40,063 nucleotides of DNA, from the NCBI GenBank assembly GCA_900316965.1, contig ONEY01000033.1:1-40063 (forward strand), given 5' to 3'. Below the pieces are notes generated by a model. It ran no database searches. It was not told the DNA's origin and saw only the letters and a program-made list of their open reading frames with translations. A program made the translations under genes and the position numbers. This document shows positions 24,627 to 33,649 of this stretch, piece after piece. Each line of letters opens with the position of its first letter. Position 1 is the stretch's first letter. The DNA comes from an uncultured Bacteroidales bacterium. Lineage in GTDB: Bacteria; Bacteroidota; Bacteroidia; Bacteroidales; P3.

Positions 24627-25889
24627 ATGACAATGAACGATATTCTCCACGCATTGATTGAGGTGACTGGCGCTATGAGTCCTTATCTCCTGCTGGGATT
24701 TCTCATCGCTGGGGTGTTGCATGTGTTTGTGCCGAAAACATTTTATGCTAAATATCTCTCGCCAAACAACAAAATGTCGGTGTTGTGGGCGGCCTTGCTT
24801 GGTGTTCCGCTGCCTTTGTGCTCGTGCGGCGTTATTCCCACCGCCGTGGGACTGAAGAACGAAGGGGCGTCGAAAGGAGCTGTCGCCTCGTTCCTGATAG
24901 CCACTCCGCAGACGGGCATAGACTCCATCCTCGCAACCTTCTCGCTGATGGGACTTGGATTTGCCGTTGTGCGTCCTGTGGCAGCCTTGGTGACAGGAGT
25001 ATGCGGCGGACTGCTGGTCAACCGCTTTGCAAGCGGTGTCACAGCGCAGTCATCCGCCGACTGCACTTGCGCCGTTGAGCGTGGCAACCGAGTGTGGCGA
25101 GTGTTCAAGTATGCCTACTTCGACATGATTCAGGACATCGGACTGCGACTATTAATAGGTTTGATAGTGGCGGCGCTTATCAATGTGGTTGTTCCCAACG
25201 AGTTCTTCCTTTCCTTCGGCAAGCACCCCTTGTTGCAGATGCTGGTAATACTGGCAGTTGCTGTGCCGATGTACATTTGCTCCACAGGCAGCATACCTGT
25301 GGCGGCAGCCCTGATGATGAAAGGTCTCACTCCCGGAGCGGCACTGGTGATGCTTATGGCGGGACCGGCGGTGAACATCGCCTCTATCCTCGTGGTGAAG
25401 AAGTCGATGGGCAACCGATTTACGTGGATATATCTGCTCACCATTGTGGGATTTTCCGTCATTTTTGGCTTAGTCATCAACGCCATTGGTATCGGAGCAG
25501 ACATAGAGCCAATGTGTGGCGTAAACAAGGGAGCCTGCTGCTCGTCGGAGGCCACATCTTCTTTAGATGAGGGTGGAGTGCTGTTTCGTGCCATCTGTTC
25601 GGCATTATTATTAATGTTCATTATAACTGCATTGAGTATGAAATTTTTAGACAAATTCAAAAAACAGGATTCTGTTGAAGGAACAGTGATATACGTAGTA
25701 GAAGGTATGCACTGCAACCATTGTAAGGCAGCCGTTGAGCGGGCTGTAGGGGATGTTAAGGGTGTGGAAACTTGTGAAGCCACCCCTGCTGCCAACACAC
25801 TCGTGGTGACGGGTAACGTTCGTGAAAACGACATCCGCAAAGCTGTAGAGCAAGCAGGTTTCGAGTTCAAAGGAGTAAATAAGGGTTAA
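24627..25889 (+). CDS. SO_0444-type Cu/Zn efflux permease with C-terminal HMA domain
   Basis: Predicted 420 residues. The N-terminal 330 or so residues are a permease with about eight to ten membrane segments, including LPLCSCGVIPTAVG (C65 and C67) and the repeat-like MYICSTGSIPVAAALMMKG. This is the ArsP/DUF318-related class that some annotations call SO_0444 family Cu/Zn efflux transporter. The C-terminal 70 residues form a heavy-metal-associated domain with GMHCNHCKAAVERAV (C363, C366) that binds Cu(I) or Zn(II). The loop before it has several cysteines (MCGVNKGACCSS). Probable role is metal export from the cytosol. No metal-sensing regulator is adjacent. Confidence 0.9.
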   Translation: MTMNDILHALIEVTGAMSPYLLLGFLIAGVLHVFVPKTFYAKYLSPNNKMSVLWAALLGVPLPLCSCGVIPTAVGLKNEGASKGAVASFLIATPQTGIDSILATFSLMGLGFAVVRPVAALVTGVCGGLLVNRFASGVTAQSSADCTCAVERGNRVWRVFKYAYFDMIQDIGLRLLIGLIVAALINVVVPNEFFLSFGKHPLLQMLVILAVAVPMYICSTGSIPVAAALMMKGLTPGAALVMLMAGPAVNIASILVVKKSMGNRFTWIYLLTIVGFSVIFGLVINAIGIGADIEPMCGVNKGACCSSEATSSLDEGGVLFRAICSALLLMFIITALSMKFLDKFKKQDSVEGTVIYVVEGMHCNHCKAAVERAVGDVKGVETCEATPAANTLVVTGNVRENDIRKAVEQAGFEFKGVNKG

Positions 25890-26129
25890 TAGTTTAGTTT
25901 CGGTGGCATGCTTTGGCTGATTTCATGTGTGTTATTTGCCGGAAAAAATTTTTTTTGGCGGTGCTCAAAGCCTTACATGCGGTTTTCACTATGGAAAAAC
26001 AGGTATATTAGCTTAGTTCAGCTGTTGCAACTTGGGGGTAATAATAGATTATAATCTCCTCTCTCATTACGCAATGTAAAAAAGTTATCGTTAAGGTTAA
26101 CGTCAAAGATATTATCACATATTACACTA
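25890..26129. other. Intergenic region, 240 bases
   Basis: No open frame. It holds one copy of the dispersed GTTAACG-type repeat (26084-26103). No clear promoter element is visible for the following gene. Confidence 0.5.
26084..26103. repeat. Dispersed GTTAACGTTAAGG-type repeat
   Basis: GTTATCGTTAAGGTTAACGT, 27 bases before the acyltransferase start. The same GTTATCGTTAAGGTTAACG occurs at about 29885-29903, and its first 15 bases recur inverted at 37071. Confidence 0.65.
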
Positions 26130-27305
26130 ATGAAAAAATCCTTATTGTTTAATAAAGACGAGGTTAACACCCAGCGGCAGGCCTTTTTAGACTTGGCGAA
26201 GGCAATCATTATCATTGTAATGATTGTGGACCATACTTTTATGTATGGAGGCGCTGAGATGAACGAGGGGTTGATAAGAGCCTTTGATTACATACTGGCA
26301 GGCTCATTGGGGGCGCCGGTATTTATGACATGCATGGGTATAGGGATGGCCTACAGTAGGAGGAGCGATGCGGCCTCGATGGCGCGTCGTGGATTGCGGC
26401 TGCTGATAGTGTCGTACATACTGAATCTTGTTCGCGGATTTGCGCCGCTGTTGGGATGGGTGATCACAGGCGACCGTGGGATGCTAGTGTTGTTCAGCTA
26501 CGCGCTGACATTGGTTGACATACTGCAGTTGGCTGGTTTGTCGTTTCTGTTGATGGCCTTGTTGCGGCGAATGAAGGTGAGTATGGGGTGGATATTGTGT
26601 TTGTCGTTGGTGATGTCGCTGGCGGGATCGCTTGTGGCCGACGGGTCGGGATGGTTGGTAGAGAGGACGCACACAGGGATAGTGGCGGTAGACGCAATTA
26701 TAGCGCTCTTTGCAGGAACCATCACGCCGGCGGTGGGGAGTGAGAGCGGTATTATCCCGCTGTATGTATTTTCGTGTTTCCCGCTGCTGAACTGGTTTGT
26801 GTTTGTAGCCTTTGGCTATTGGGGCGGGAAGCTGATCAGAAGGTGCGGCGACCTAGACCGCTTGTTTGCGTGGACGACACCTGTTTCGGCGTTGATGTTT
26901 ATAACGTTATCGATAATTGCGTGGAGTGGTGACACATTTATGAAGATATACACAATAGAAGAGGGCTTTTACTACATGAACATAGTTGATATGTTTCTGA
27001 TAACGATGCCTGGCATAGTGATGGTGTTTGGAGTGTGTCATTACATCTGCCGCAGGTTTGCTGGTATAACGGCGACAGGAGAAGGAGGCAAAAGGTGGTT
27101 CGAGCTGGTGAGAAGAACTTCGATGGATCTCAATAGAATATATTTAACGCAGTGGATAATAATAATATATGCCATTGCTGCGCCAATAAATCTTATTTTT
27201 GAAAAAAGTATGAGTATAGTGCAATTGCTGATGTCGGCAATGGTGATAATAGTACTATCGATATGGTTGGCTCGCAAAAGGCCGATGAGTCTAATAAAAA
27301 TGTGA
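26130..27305 (+). CDS. Integral-membrane acyltransferase (HGSNAT/DUF1624-like)
   Basis: Predicted 391 residues, with about ten membrane segments. The N-terminal FLDLAKAIIIIVMIVDHTFM contains the conserved Asp-His pair of the heparan-glucosaminide N-acetyltransferase / DUF1624 and acyltransferase-3-like families, and GAPVFMTCMGIGMAYSRR follows. Such proteins transfer acyl groups across or within the membrane; the substrate cannot be named. The C-terminal half holds further membrane segments. It is followed after 15 bases by a TonB-dependent receptor gene, so the two are probably one unit. Confidence 0.85.
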   Translation: MKKSLLFNKDEVNTQRQAFLDLAKAIIIIVMIVDHTFMYGGAEMNEGLIRAFDYILAGSLGAPVFMTCMGIGMAYSRRSDAASMARRGLRLLIVSYILNLVRGFAPLLGWVITGDRGMLVLFSYALTLVDILQLAGLSFLLMALLRRMKVSMGWILCLSLVMSLAGSLVADGSGWLVERTHTGIVAVDAIIALFAGTITPAVGSESGIIPLYVFSCFPLLNWFVFVAFGYWGGKLIRRCGDLDRLFAWTTPVSALMFITLSIIAWSGDTFMKIYTIEEGFYYMNIVDMFLITMPGIVMVFGVCHYICRRFAGITATGEGGKRWFELVRRTSMDLNRIYLTQWIIIIYAIAAPINLIFEKSMSIVQLLMSAMVIIVLSIWLARKRPMSLIKM

Positions 27306-27320
27306 AAAAAGTTCATACTA

Positions 27321-29720
27321 ATGAAAAAAACACTTGAGTACAATATGCGGAAAATGGCGGCAGCGATAATGCTGTTGGCAGTAATAATGACTATGACCGT
27401 GAAAGGACAGACGTTGAGAGGGACGGTGCATGACGCTGTGTCGGGTTTGCCGATAGAGAGCGCGTCGGTGATGATAATGGGTACGAACCTCGGAGCCAAC
27501 ACCGACAGTAAAGGCAACTATGTGATAAGAGATGTGCCCGCAGGAAGATACAACATAATTTGCCGACTGATAGGATACGAGAGCAAGCAGATTGTAGATG
27601 TACAGATAGCAGGAACCCACGAGACTGTGCTGGACATAGATTTGCGAGTGGCATATACGGCGCTGAACACACTAAAGATAGTAGCCACATCGAACAAGAC
27701 GCGTCCGCAGAACGTTACGGCGTTGGCGGGAGCGAGAACGATAAGTGTCAACGAGGCGCAGCGATTCAGTGGTACTGTTGATGACATAGCGCGTGTGGTG
27801 AAGCATTATATAGGTGTAGTGGGCTCGGTGGACAACACAAGTCTGTCGACGCATGGCAATCCCGCCTTTGCGACGACTTACCATATAGAAGATGTAGAGG
27901 TGCCTGCTCCCAACCATTTTGACGGTACCGGTCTGTATGGAACGGGAGCCATCAGCGCGCTGCACACAAGCACGTTGAACAACGGTGACTATTTCAGTGG
28001 GTCGGCGCCGGCGGAATATGGTGATTTATTGGGCGGTTTGATGGACCTCAACTTGCGATACGGCAACAGAAGCAAATATGAGCATTCGTTCCAGATATCG
28101 CCTCTGGGGGTATACCTGAACAGCGAGGGACCCTTTGACACTGTGTCGGGCTCAAGTTACTTGATAAGCTACCGCTACGGACTCACCAAGCTCATCAACG
28201 ACCTGGGTGTAGGTCTGATAGAGGGCGACCAAGCCGACTATCACGACATGATATTCAAATTGAATTTTCCACTTTCCAAGCAGGTGACGCTGAGCATGTG
28301 GGGATTAGGTTTGTGGGATCATGGATATGTCGTCACCGACGCGATAAACACAGGCGATTGGACAGGGACGTTGTATGACCATGAAGACTGGGTAGAGAGG
28401 ACCAACACCGTGATGGGCGGAATAAACCTATACACCTCGCTAAAGAATTACTGGAAGCTCAGCGCCGCCATAGCCGCTGTGCACAGAGGTGGGCAGGCCG
28501 ACGACGGGTATTACCTGTTTGCCGACGACGGCGTTACACGGATAACGATGGATAACAGCCAGAGCGTGACTTGGGGTCCCGTAGTGCCGTATGTGCTATT
28601 TGACAACAACACAACATGGCTGACGGCAAAGACAGACATACAGAAACAGTTTACGCCACAGACGCTGGTGAAGTTTGGGGTGTCGTTGCGCCACCACGAA
28701 TACGACCAGACGTTGAAGCGGTCGGCCACCATATACACAGGCGACCCGTTGCCTATGGCCGTAGGAGAAGCCAATTCAGAGCAGATAGACCTCTACGCAT
28801 TGTGCAACTACCATAACGACCACTTTGCTATAAGTCCCGGTGTGCATGTGCAAGGGTGGAGTTTGTCGAGAGACTGGGATTTGCAACCTCGGTTGTCGTT
28901 TGAATGGCGTATAGCGTCGCGGCAGACGTTCTCGTTCGGGATAGGGCGAGTGTCGCGGATTGTTGACTGGGGCACTCTGCTTGCCGCACCACAGAACATA
29001 GATTTGAAGATGATACGCAGCTTCCAGTCGGTGATAAACTACGGATGGAACATACGCGACAACATACATTTGCTAGCCGAAGCGTGGTTTGAGTATCAAT
29101 CGAATGTGCCCGTGAGTCCCACTGGAACATACTGCATATACAACAGGCGGTTGTTTTACACGCTAGACACTTTAGTGAGCAAGGGGCACGCCAACAACTA
29201 CGGAATAGCGGTAGGGGTAGAGCAGTTTATGTCGAACGGATTCTACTATCTCCTGAATGGCTCTATATACAGGGCCGAGTATCAGGGAGTAGACTATATT
29301 TGGCGGCCGACATTGTTTGATCGCAGGTGGGTATTCAACGTGGTTGTAGGCAAAGAGTGGAAGTTGGGCAACGGCCATTTGTTAAGTGTAGGTATGTCGG
29401 CGGCGTATATGGGGTCGTTGAGGTACACGCCCGTAGACGAAGCTGCGTCGGCGGCCAGTTACGCAGCCGGATCGCCATACTGTGTGTACAAGGAAGAGGA
29501 AGCCATGAGTGGTCGCCGGAAGCCGCAGTTGGATTTAAATGCCAGTGTAGGGTACCGTATTGACGGGCGAAGCTGCAGTCATATATTTGAATTAGAGTAT
29601 TTAAACATCTTAAATACCAAAGATGCCGTATACGACTTTTACAACTTCAACAAACACTATGTAGAGCCGATATACTCGTGTTATTCGATACCATATATAA
29701 GCTATACGATAGATTTTTGA
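27321..29720 (+). CDS. TonB-dependent receptor-like outer-membrane protein
   Basis: Predicted 799 residues. Signal peptide to about 30 (the ATG at 27345 is an alternative start), then a carboxypeptidase-regulatory-like beta domain (LRGTVHDAVSGLPIESASVM, GYESKQIVDVQIAG). This is followed by a plug-like region (FSGTVDDIARVVKHYIGVVG; the EVPAPNHFDGTGLYGTGAIS segment is plug-typical) and a large C-terminal beta-barrel rich in aromatic-ending strands. It lacks a companion SusD-type lipoprotein, so it is not a standard polysaccharide-utilisation locus. The predicted function is TonB-driven import or adhesion; substrate unknown. Confidence 0.9.
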   Translation: MKKTLEYNMRKMAAAIMLLAVIMTMTVKGQTLRGTVHDAVSGLPIESASVMIMGTNLGANTDSKGNYVIRDVPAGRYNIICRLIGYESKQIVDVQIAGTHETVLDIDLRVAYTALNTLKIVATSNKTRPQNVTALAGARTISVNEAQRFSGTVDDIARVVKHYIGVVGSVDNTSLSTHGNPAFATTYHIEDVEVPAPNHFDGTGLYGTGAISALHTSTLNNGDYFSGSAPAEYGDLLGGLMDLNLRYGNRSKYEHSFQISPLGVYLNSEGPFDTVSGSSYLISYRYGLTKLINDLGVGLIEGDQADYHDMIFKLNFPLSKQVTLSMWGLGLWDHGYVVTDAINTGDWTGTLYDHEDWVERTNTVMGGINLYTSLKNYWKLSAAIAAVHRGGQADDGYYLFADDGVTRITMDNSQSVTWGPVVPYVLFDNNTTWLTAKTDIQKQFTPQTLVKFGVSLRHHEYDQTLKRSATIYTGDPLPMAVGEANSEQIDLYALCNYHNDHFAISPGVHVQGWSLSRDWDLQPRLSFEWRIASRQTFSFGIGRVSRIVDWGTLLAAPQNIDLKMIRSFQSVINYGWNIRDNIHLLAEAWFEYQSNVPVSPTGTYCIYNRRLFYTLDTLVSKGHANNYGIAVGVEQFMSNGFYYLLNGSIYRAEYQGVDYIWRPTLFDRRWVFNVVVGKEWKLGNGHLLSVGMSAAYMGSLRYTPVDEAASAASYAAGSPYCVYKEEEAMSGRRKPQLDLNASVGYRIDGRSCSHIFELEYLNILNTKDAVYDFYNFNKHYVEPIYSCYSIPYISYTIDF

Positions 29721-29870
29721 TGAATTGGGCTAGTGCAAGTTACATTAGGGCTCGCAATGGAGCCTTGTGTATGGCTTATCGCTTTTCATGGTGCAAAAAT
29801 AATAAATAAAATCTAGACCGGAGGGGGGAACGATGAAAAATGTTGTCGTTTAATAGTTGTCGTAGAATTC

Positions 29871-29907
29871 GGTTATGGTTATGGTTATCGTTAAGGTTAA
29901 CGTTATT
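29871..29907. repeat. GGTTAT tandem plus GTTAACGTTAAGG repeat
   Basis: Three tandem GGTTAT hexamers run into CGTTAAGGTTAACGTTA. A long copy of the dispersed family, 61 bases before the -7 element of the next operon. Confidence 0.7.
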
Positions 29908-29967
29908 TTCAGTCATTTTGCCAAACAATACCTCCGATATGTTATCATTATGAAATGCAAAATATTG

Positions 29968-29975
29968 TATTTTTG
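29968..29975 (+). promoter_or_regulatory. -7 element for the polyphosphate operon
   Basis: TATTTTTG matches TAnnTTTG and lies 55 bases before the ATG at 30030. -33 element unclear. Confidence 0.5.
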
Positions 29976-30029
29976 CAAAATATGATTTGAGTTAATGTTA
30001 TAATGTAACAAACTAAAAAATAGATTTAT

Positions 30030-30440
30030 ATGAAGAAGATTGTCGTTTTTGTCATGGCTTTGTTTATCTTGTCGGGCTGTTTATGGGCTCAAGACAAGAG
30101 TGGCAAGCGAGAGCGCAAGAAGAACCTTGTTGTCAAGGAGTGGAACACAAAGGCGGGCTCGAAGACACCTTATCTCGACAATATTGTCACATACGATGAG
30201 TTGGGTCGAAAAATCGAGGAGATAGAATATGCCTCATATGGGCAGAAAAGGCGTACGGTATATGAGTATGAGGGCAATTCGACCAAGTGCAGCCGCCAAA
30301 TAGAATATGACGACAAGAACCATGTGGCGCGGATAAAAAAGTATACCTACAACGACGATGGTAGCCGCAAGGCACAGTATAACTACAAGCCCAATGGCAA
30401 GCTGGAGAGCAGCAAGACATTTGAATATTCATATAAATAG
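30030..30440 (+). CDS. Secreted protein with YD-repeat-like strands
   Basis: Predicted 136 residues with a signal peptide (cleavage near LWAQ). The mature part repeats short strand pairs of the type YDELGRKIEEIEY, YEYEGN and YNYKPNGKLESSKTFEYSY, reminiscent of single YD/RHS repeats. No enzymatic motif. It is the first gene of the rightward operon that continues with the VTC polymerase after only 12 bases, so a role in that system is plausible but unproven. Confidence 0.8.
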   Translation: MKKIVVFVMALFILSGCLWAQDKSGKRERKKNLVVKEWNTKAGSKTPYLDNIVTYDELGRKIEEIEYASYGQKRRTVYEYEGNSTKCSRQIEYDDKNHVARIKKYTYNDDGSRKAQYNYKPNGKLESSKTFEYSYK

Positions 30441-30452
30441 AGGCCGACACTG

Positions 30453-31253
30453 ATGATGAGCGTATTGAACCAGATGCAGCCGATAGGACTGGAGGACATG
30501 AAAGCCGTGAGGCTCATGAATCGTGTCGACCAGAAGTATATGGCAACGGCAGACCTCATGGAGGAGCTGTTGACGCGCATAGCCGAAGGCTACTATGTGC
30601 AGCAAATACAGGGCAAAGTACTGGCTCCATATCGAACGCTCTATTTTGATACCGACGACCTGCGGATGTACACCATGCACCACAACCAAAAGCTTAACCG
30701 TCAGAAGCTGCGAGTGCGCACATACCGTTCGACCGACACCACTTTTTTCGAGATCAAGAACAAAGACAACAAGAAAAAGACCCGCAAGGTAAGGATACCT
30801 ATCGAAGTGTCGATGTTTGACCGTTGTTTAGAAGTGCGTGAAGTGGAACGATTTGTCAACGAGAACACCCCCTTCCCGGTGATGTCGCTACACCCATGCC
30901 TGGAGAATCGTTTTGAGCGTATAACATTGGTGGACAAAGGTATGCGGGAGCGTATAACCATAGATCGAGGCATATCGTTCTACAATCGCGCCACAGGCAT
31001 AGGAGAGGGATGGAATAGGGGAGAAGGCGAACAAGGTTCAGGCATATCACGTTTGCTGGTCATCGAGGTGAAGCATGAAGACGGCGCACCAGTGAGCGAT
31101 ATAGAGCGGGCCATGCACGACCTTCATGTGCTGCCACGAAGAATGAGCAAATACTGTATAGGCACAGCCCTTACCGACCCATGGGCGAAAACCAATCGAT
31201 TTAAATCCAAATTGTTGTATATAAATAAAATTACAAAAAATAATACACTATAA
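30453..31253 (+). CDS. VTC-domain polyphosphate polymerase
   Basis: Predicted 266 residues. Seen: MNRVDQKYM (K28), YRTLYFDTDDL, LRVRTYRS (R87 and R89), FFEIKNK (K102), TIDRGI (R172), VIEVKHED (E205, K207) and MSKYCIG (K233). This ordered set of basic residues with a catalytic glutamate fits the VTC tunnel domain known from yeast Vtc4, which makes polyphosphate from ATP. In bacteria such single-domain proteins often lie beside DUF4956 proteins, as here. It probably acts at the inner membrane with the next gene product. Confidence 0.9.
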   Translation: MMSVLNQMQPIGLEDMKAVRLMNRVDQKYMATADLMEELLTRIAEGYYVQQIQGKVLAPYRTLYFDTDDLRMYTMHHNQKLNRQKLRVRTYRSTDTTFFEIKNKDNKKKTRKVRIPIEVSMFDRCLEVREVERFVNENTPFPVMSLHPCLENRFERITLVDKGMRERITIDRGISFYNRATGIGEGWNRGEGEQGSGISRLLVIEVKHEDGAPVSDIERAMHDLHVLPRRMSKYCIGTALTDPWAKTNRFKSKLLYINKITKNNTL

Positions 31254-31284
31254 ACTTTTATTATAAAACCATATAATAGAAACC

Positions 31285-32001
31285 ATGAAACTCCTACAAT
31301 TAGATTTCGACCCCGAGATAGCCGGGCAATTTGGTAGTGCCGAGGAGCAGAGTATAGACTTTCTGGGACTGCCACTTTTTGATGGTCCAGGCTTATGGAA
31401 AATGCTAATTTTATTCGGTATCAACCTGATGGTGTGCTGGATAATAACCCATTTTTTCTACTATCGCAAAAGTCGTCGGCGAGACTATTATTTCACCTAT
31501 CTACTCTTTTCCACAGCCATATTCTTTATTCTCAATCAGCTGCAGACCATGAAGATGGAAGTGGGGATAGTGCTGGGATTATTTGGCATATTCAGCATGA
31601 TACGCTACCGCACCGAACAGCTGCCCATACGCGAGATGACATACCTCTTTGTGCTCATAGCCATAAGTATCATCAATGGCTCTTGTATGGCTACAAGTTA
31701 TGTGTCGTTTATTGCGGTCAATGTGCTATTTATACTCATCATCGCTGTACTTGAGGCCGTGGGGATGTTCAACCGTAAGGGTCAGAAAATCATCAACTAC
31801 GAAAAGATAGAGCTTATACATGCCGACCGTCGAGAGGAGTTGATTGCCGACCTAAAAGCCAGGACGGGACTCGACATTGTTAAGGTGCAGGTGGGAAGCA
31901 TCGACTTCCTAAAAGATACCGCATACCTTAAGGTGACTTATATTCCCGACGACCCAGAACCCAATGATATCGAAATGATTACCAAATTTAGAAAGAGATA
32001 A
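31285..32001 (+). CDS. DUF4956 membrane protein
   Basis: Predicted 238 residues with three to four membrane segments (LWKMLILFGINLMVCWIITH, FTYLLFSTAIFFILNQL, VGIVLGLFGIFSMI and the 120-155 region). A C-terminal cytosolic domain follows (IIAVLEAVGMFNRKGQKIIN, then DIVKVQVGSIDFLKD). The YFTYLLF, FGIFSMIRYRTEQLP and REMTYLF stretches are hallmark-like for DUF4956. The family is repeatedly linked to VTC polymerases; it may be the membrane channel or anchor for the polymer. It follows the polymerase by 31 bases. Confidence 0.88.
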   Translation: MKLLQLDFDPEIAGQFGSAEEQSIDFLGLPLFDGPGLWKMLILFGINLMVCWIITHFFYYRKSRRRDYYFTYLLFSTAIFFILNQLQTMKMEVGIVLGLFGIFSMIRYRTEQLPIREMTYLFVLIAISIINGSCMATSYVSFIAVNVLFILIIAVLEAVGMFNRKGQKIINYEKIELIHADRREELIADLKARTGLDIVKVQVGSIDFLKDTAYLKVTYIPDDPEPNDIEMITKFRKR

Positions 32002-32007
32002 AAGATT

Positions 32008-33552
32008 ATGAAACAGATTCTTTTCGTTATAGGAGTATTGTCTGCTGTTTTTGTTGGCTGTGCCAAAGACAACATTATCATCACTGACGAGCCAGGCAGA
32101 GAGCCGACGACGATAGCCACAAGAGACACCATCAGTGTTGTATTCTCCACCAGCGGCGACGCAACGGTAACAGGAGCATCGTCAAGACAGTCGGTCACCA
32201 TCGACGGCAACGGCGTGACTATTGTCAACAACGACAGTGTGGCTATTACTTATCTGCTGACGGGCGCCACCGAGAATGGTTATTTGAAGATATATAGTGT
32301 CAAGAAGCAGGTTGTAGAGCTCAACGGGGTGAGTATCACCAATCCCAATGGTGCCGCCATCAATGTGCAGGGTGCGCCCGAAACCCCAGCTAAGGGTAAG
32401 GCAGTCTACTTGGTGCTAAACGGTAGCAATGCCCTTGCCGACGGCACGAGATATAGCGACACCCCCAGCACAGAGGATGAGAAAGCAGCCCTCTTCAGTG
32501 AAGGACAGATAATCATTAGTGGAAGAGGAAGTCTGACCGTAACCGCCAAAGGCAAAAGTGGCATTGTCAGTGACGACAATGTCAGCATAACAGGTGGCAC
32601 GATAACCACAAACACAACAGCGAGCACTTTCGTCAGCGATGGCGACACCACCAAGGTGGCGGGAATAAAGGGAAAAGACAGTTTCGTTATTAGCGATGGT
32701 ACGTTGACGATAACCTGTAGTGGCACAGGTGCCAAAGGACTTAGTGGAGACGGCAGCGCCGAATTCAATGGAGGCGTGGTGAACATCAACGTAACGGGCA
32801 ACAATTTTGGGAGCACAACGGGAGGAGGCGGAGGATGGCCCGGCGGAGGAGGATGGCCTGGCGGAGGAGGGAGTAGCGACAACAGCGTAGGAGCCAAGGG
32901 TATCAAATTTGACGGCGACATCACCTTCAACAGAGGCTGCAGAGTTGTTGTGAGAAGTAGTAAGCACGAGGCTATAGAGACGAAGGGAGAGCTAACGATA
33001 AATGGAGGAGAGATCTACGCCTATTCAGGAGCCGACGACGCTATTAATAGCGCCAGCACAATGACCATCAACGACGGCTATATATGCGCTCATGCCACTT
33101 CCAACGACGGCATTGACGCCAACGGCAACTGCTACATCAAAGGCGGTTTGGTATATGCCATAGGTGCTTCGGGGGCTGAGATGGCAGTCGACGCCAATAC
33201 CGAAGGGGGGTACAAACTCTATGTAGAGGGAGGCACACTCATAGCCCTAGGCAGTTTGGAAAACGGCGCGCAACTTACGCAGGCTTGCTATCAAGCTACG
33301 TCGTGGGTAAAAAATGCTTGGTACTCGATCACGGTAGGAGACAAAGTCTATGCCTTTAAAACGCCCTCGTCGGGAGGCGCCAAACTGGTGGTTTCAGGCA
33401 CTGTTCAGCCGACGCTCAAAAGCGGTGTAACAGCAAGCGGTGGGAGCTCATATTTTGAGGGGATGCTGCTTGTGGGGTGCACAGTCGGCGGCGGTACCGA
33501 TGTCTCCCTGTCCAGCTACACGAGCGGCGGTGGTGGCGGCGGTTGGCACTAG
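32008..33552 (+). CDS. Cthe_2159-like (DUF4353) surface lipoprotein
   Basis: Predicted 514 residues: signal peptide with lipobox (FVGC, cysteine 18), then a repetitive Gly/Thr/Asn/Asp beta-helix. Repeated units such as GTITTNTTASTF, GTLTITCSGTGAKGLSGDGS, GEIYAYSGADDAINS and YICAHATSNDGIDANGNCYI fit the Cthe_2159 / carbohydrate-binding DUF4353 family, whose founder binds acidic polysaccharide and calcium. A Gly-Trp linker, GGGGWPGGGGWPGGGG, sits in the middle, and the C-terminus ends in a Gly run. Only six bases separate it from the DUF4956 gene, so it is firmly in the operon. Confidence 0.9.
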   Translation: MKQILFVIGVLSAVFVGCAKDNIIITDEPGREPTTIATRDTISVVFSTSGDATVTGASSRQSVTIDGNGVTIVNNDSVAITYLLTGATENGYLKIYSVKKQVVELNGVSITNPNGAAINVQGAPETPAKGKAVYLVLNGSNALADGTRYSDTPSTEDEKAALFSEGQIIISGRGSLTVTAKGKSGIVSDDNVSITGGTITTNTTASTFVSDGDTTKVAGIKGKDSFVISDGTLTITCSGTGAKGLSGDGSAEFNGGVVNINVTGNNFGSTTGGGGGWPGGGGWPGGGGSSDNSVGAKGIKFDGDITFNRGCRVVVRSSKHEAIETKGELTINGGEIYAYSGADDAINSASTMTINDGYICAHATSNDGIDANGNCYIKGGLVYAIGASGAEMAVDANTEGGYKLYVEGGTLIALGSLENGAQLTQACYQATSWVKNAWYSITVGDKVYAFKTPSSGGAKLVVSGTVQPTLKSGVTASGGSSYFEGMLLVGCTVGGGTDVSLSSYTSGGGGGGWH

Positions 33553-33566
33553 TTTTTTGCCTTAAC

Positions 33567-33607
33567 GCCGTCAGGCCAGTTAGCGTTAAGGTTAACGTTA
33601 ACGTTAT
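33567..33607. repeat. 41-bp long-form repeat, copy 1
   Basis: A 41-bp element made of a GCCGTCAGGCCAGTTAGCG head and a GTTAA-type tail, 14 bases after the beta-helix stop. A second copy at 33700-33740 differs by one base. Confidence 0.85.
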
Positions 33608-33649
33608 GGTGACACCCTTTAATTTTTTCCATAACAATTATCAAAAAAA

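Larger units (their letters stand above)
29721..30029. other. Intergenic region, 309 bases
   Basis: Holds the GGTTAT/GTTAACG repeat at 29871-29907 and a -7 element at 29968-29975. No convincing gene. Confidence 0.6.
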
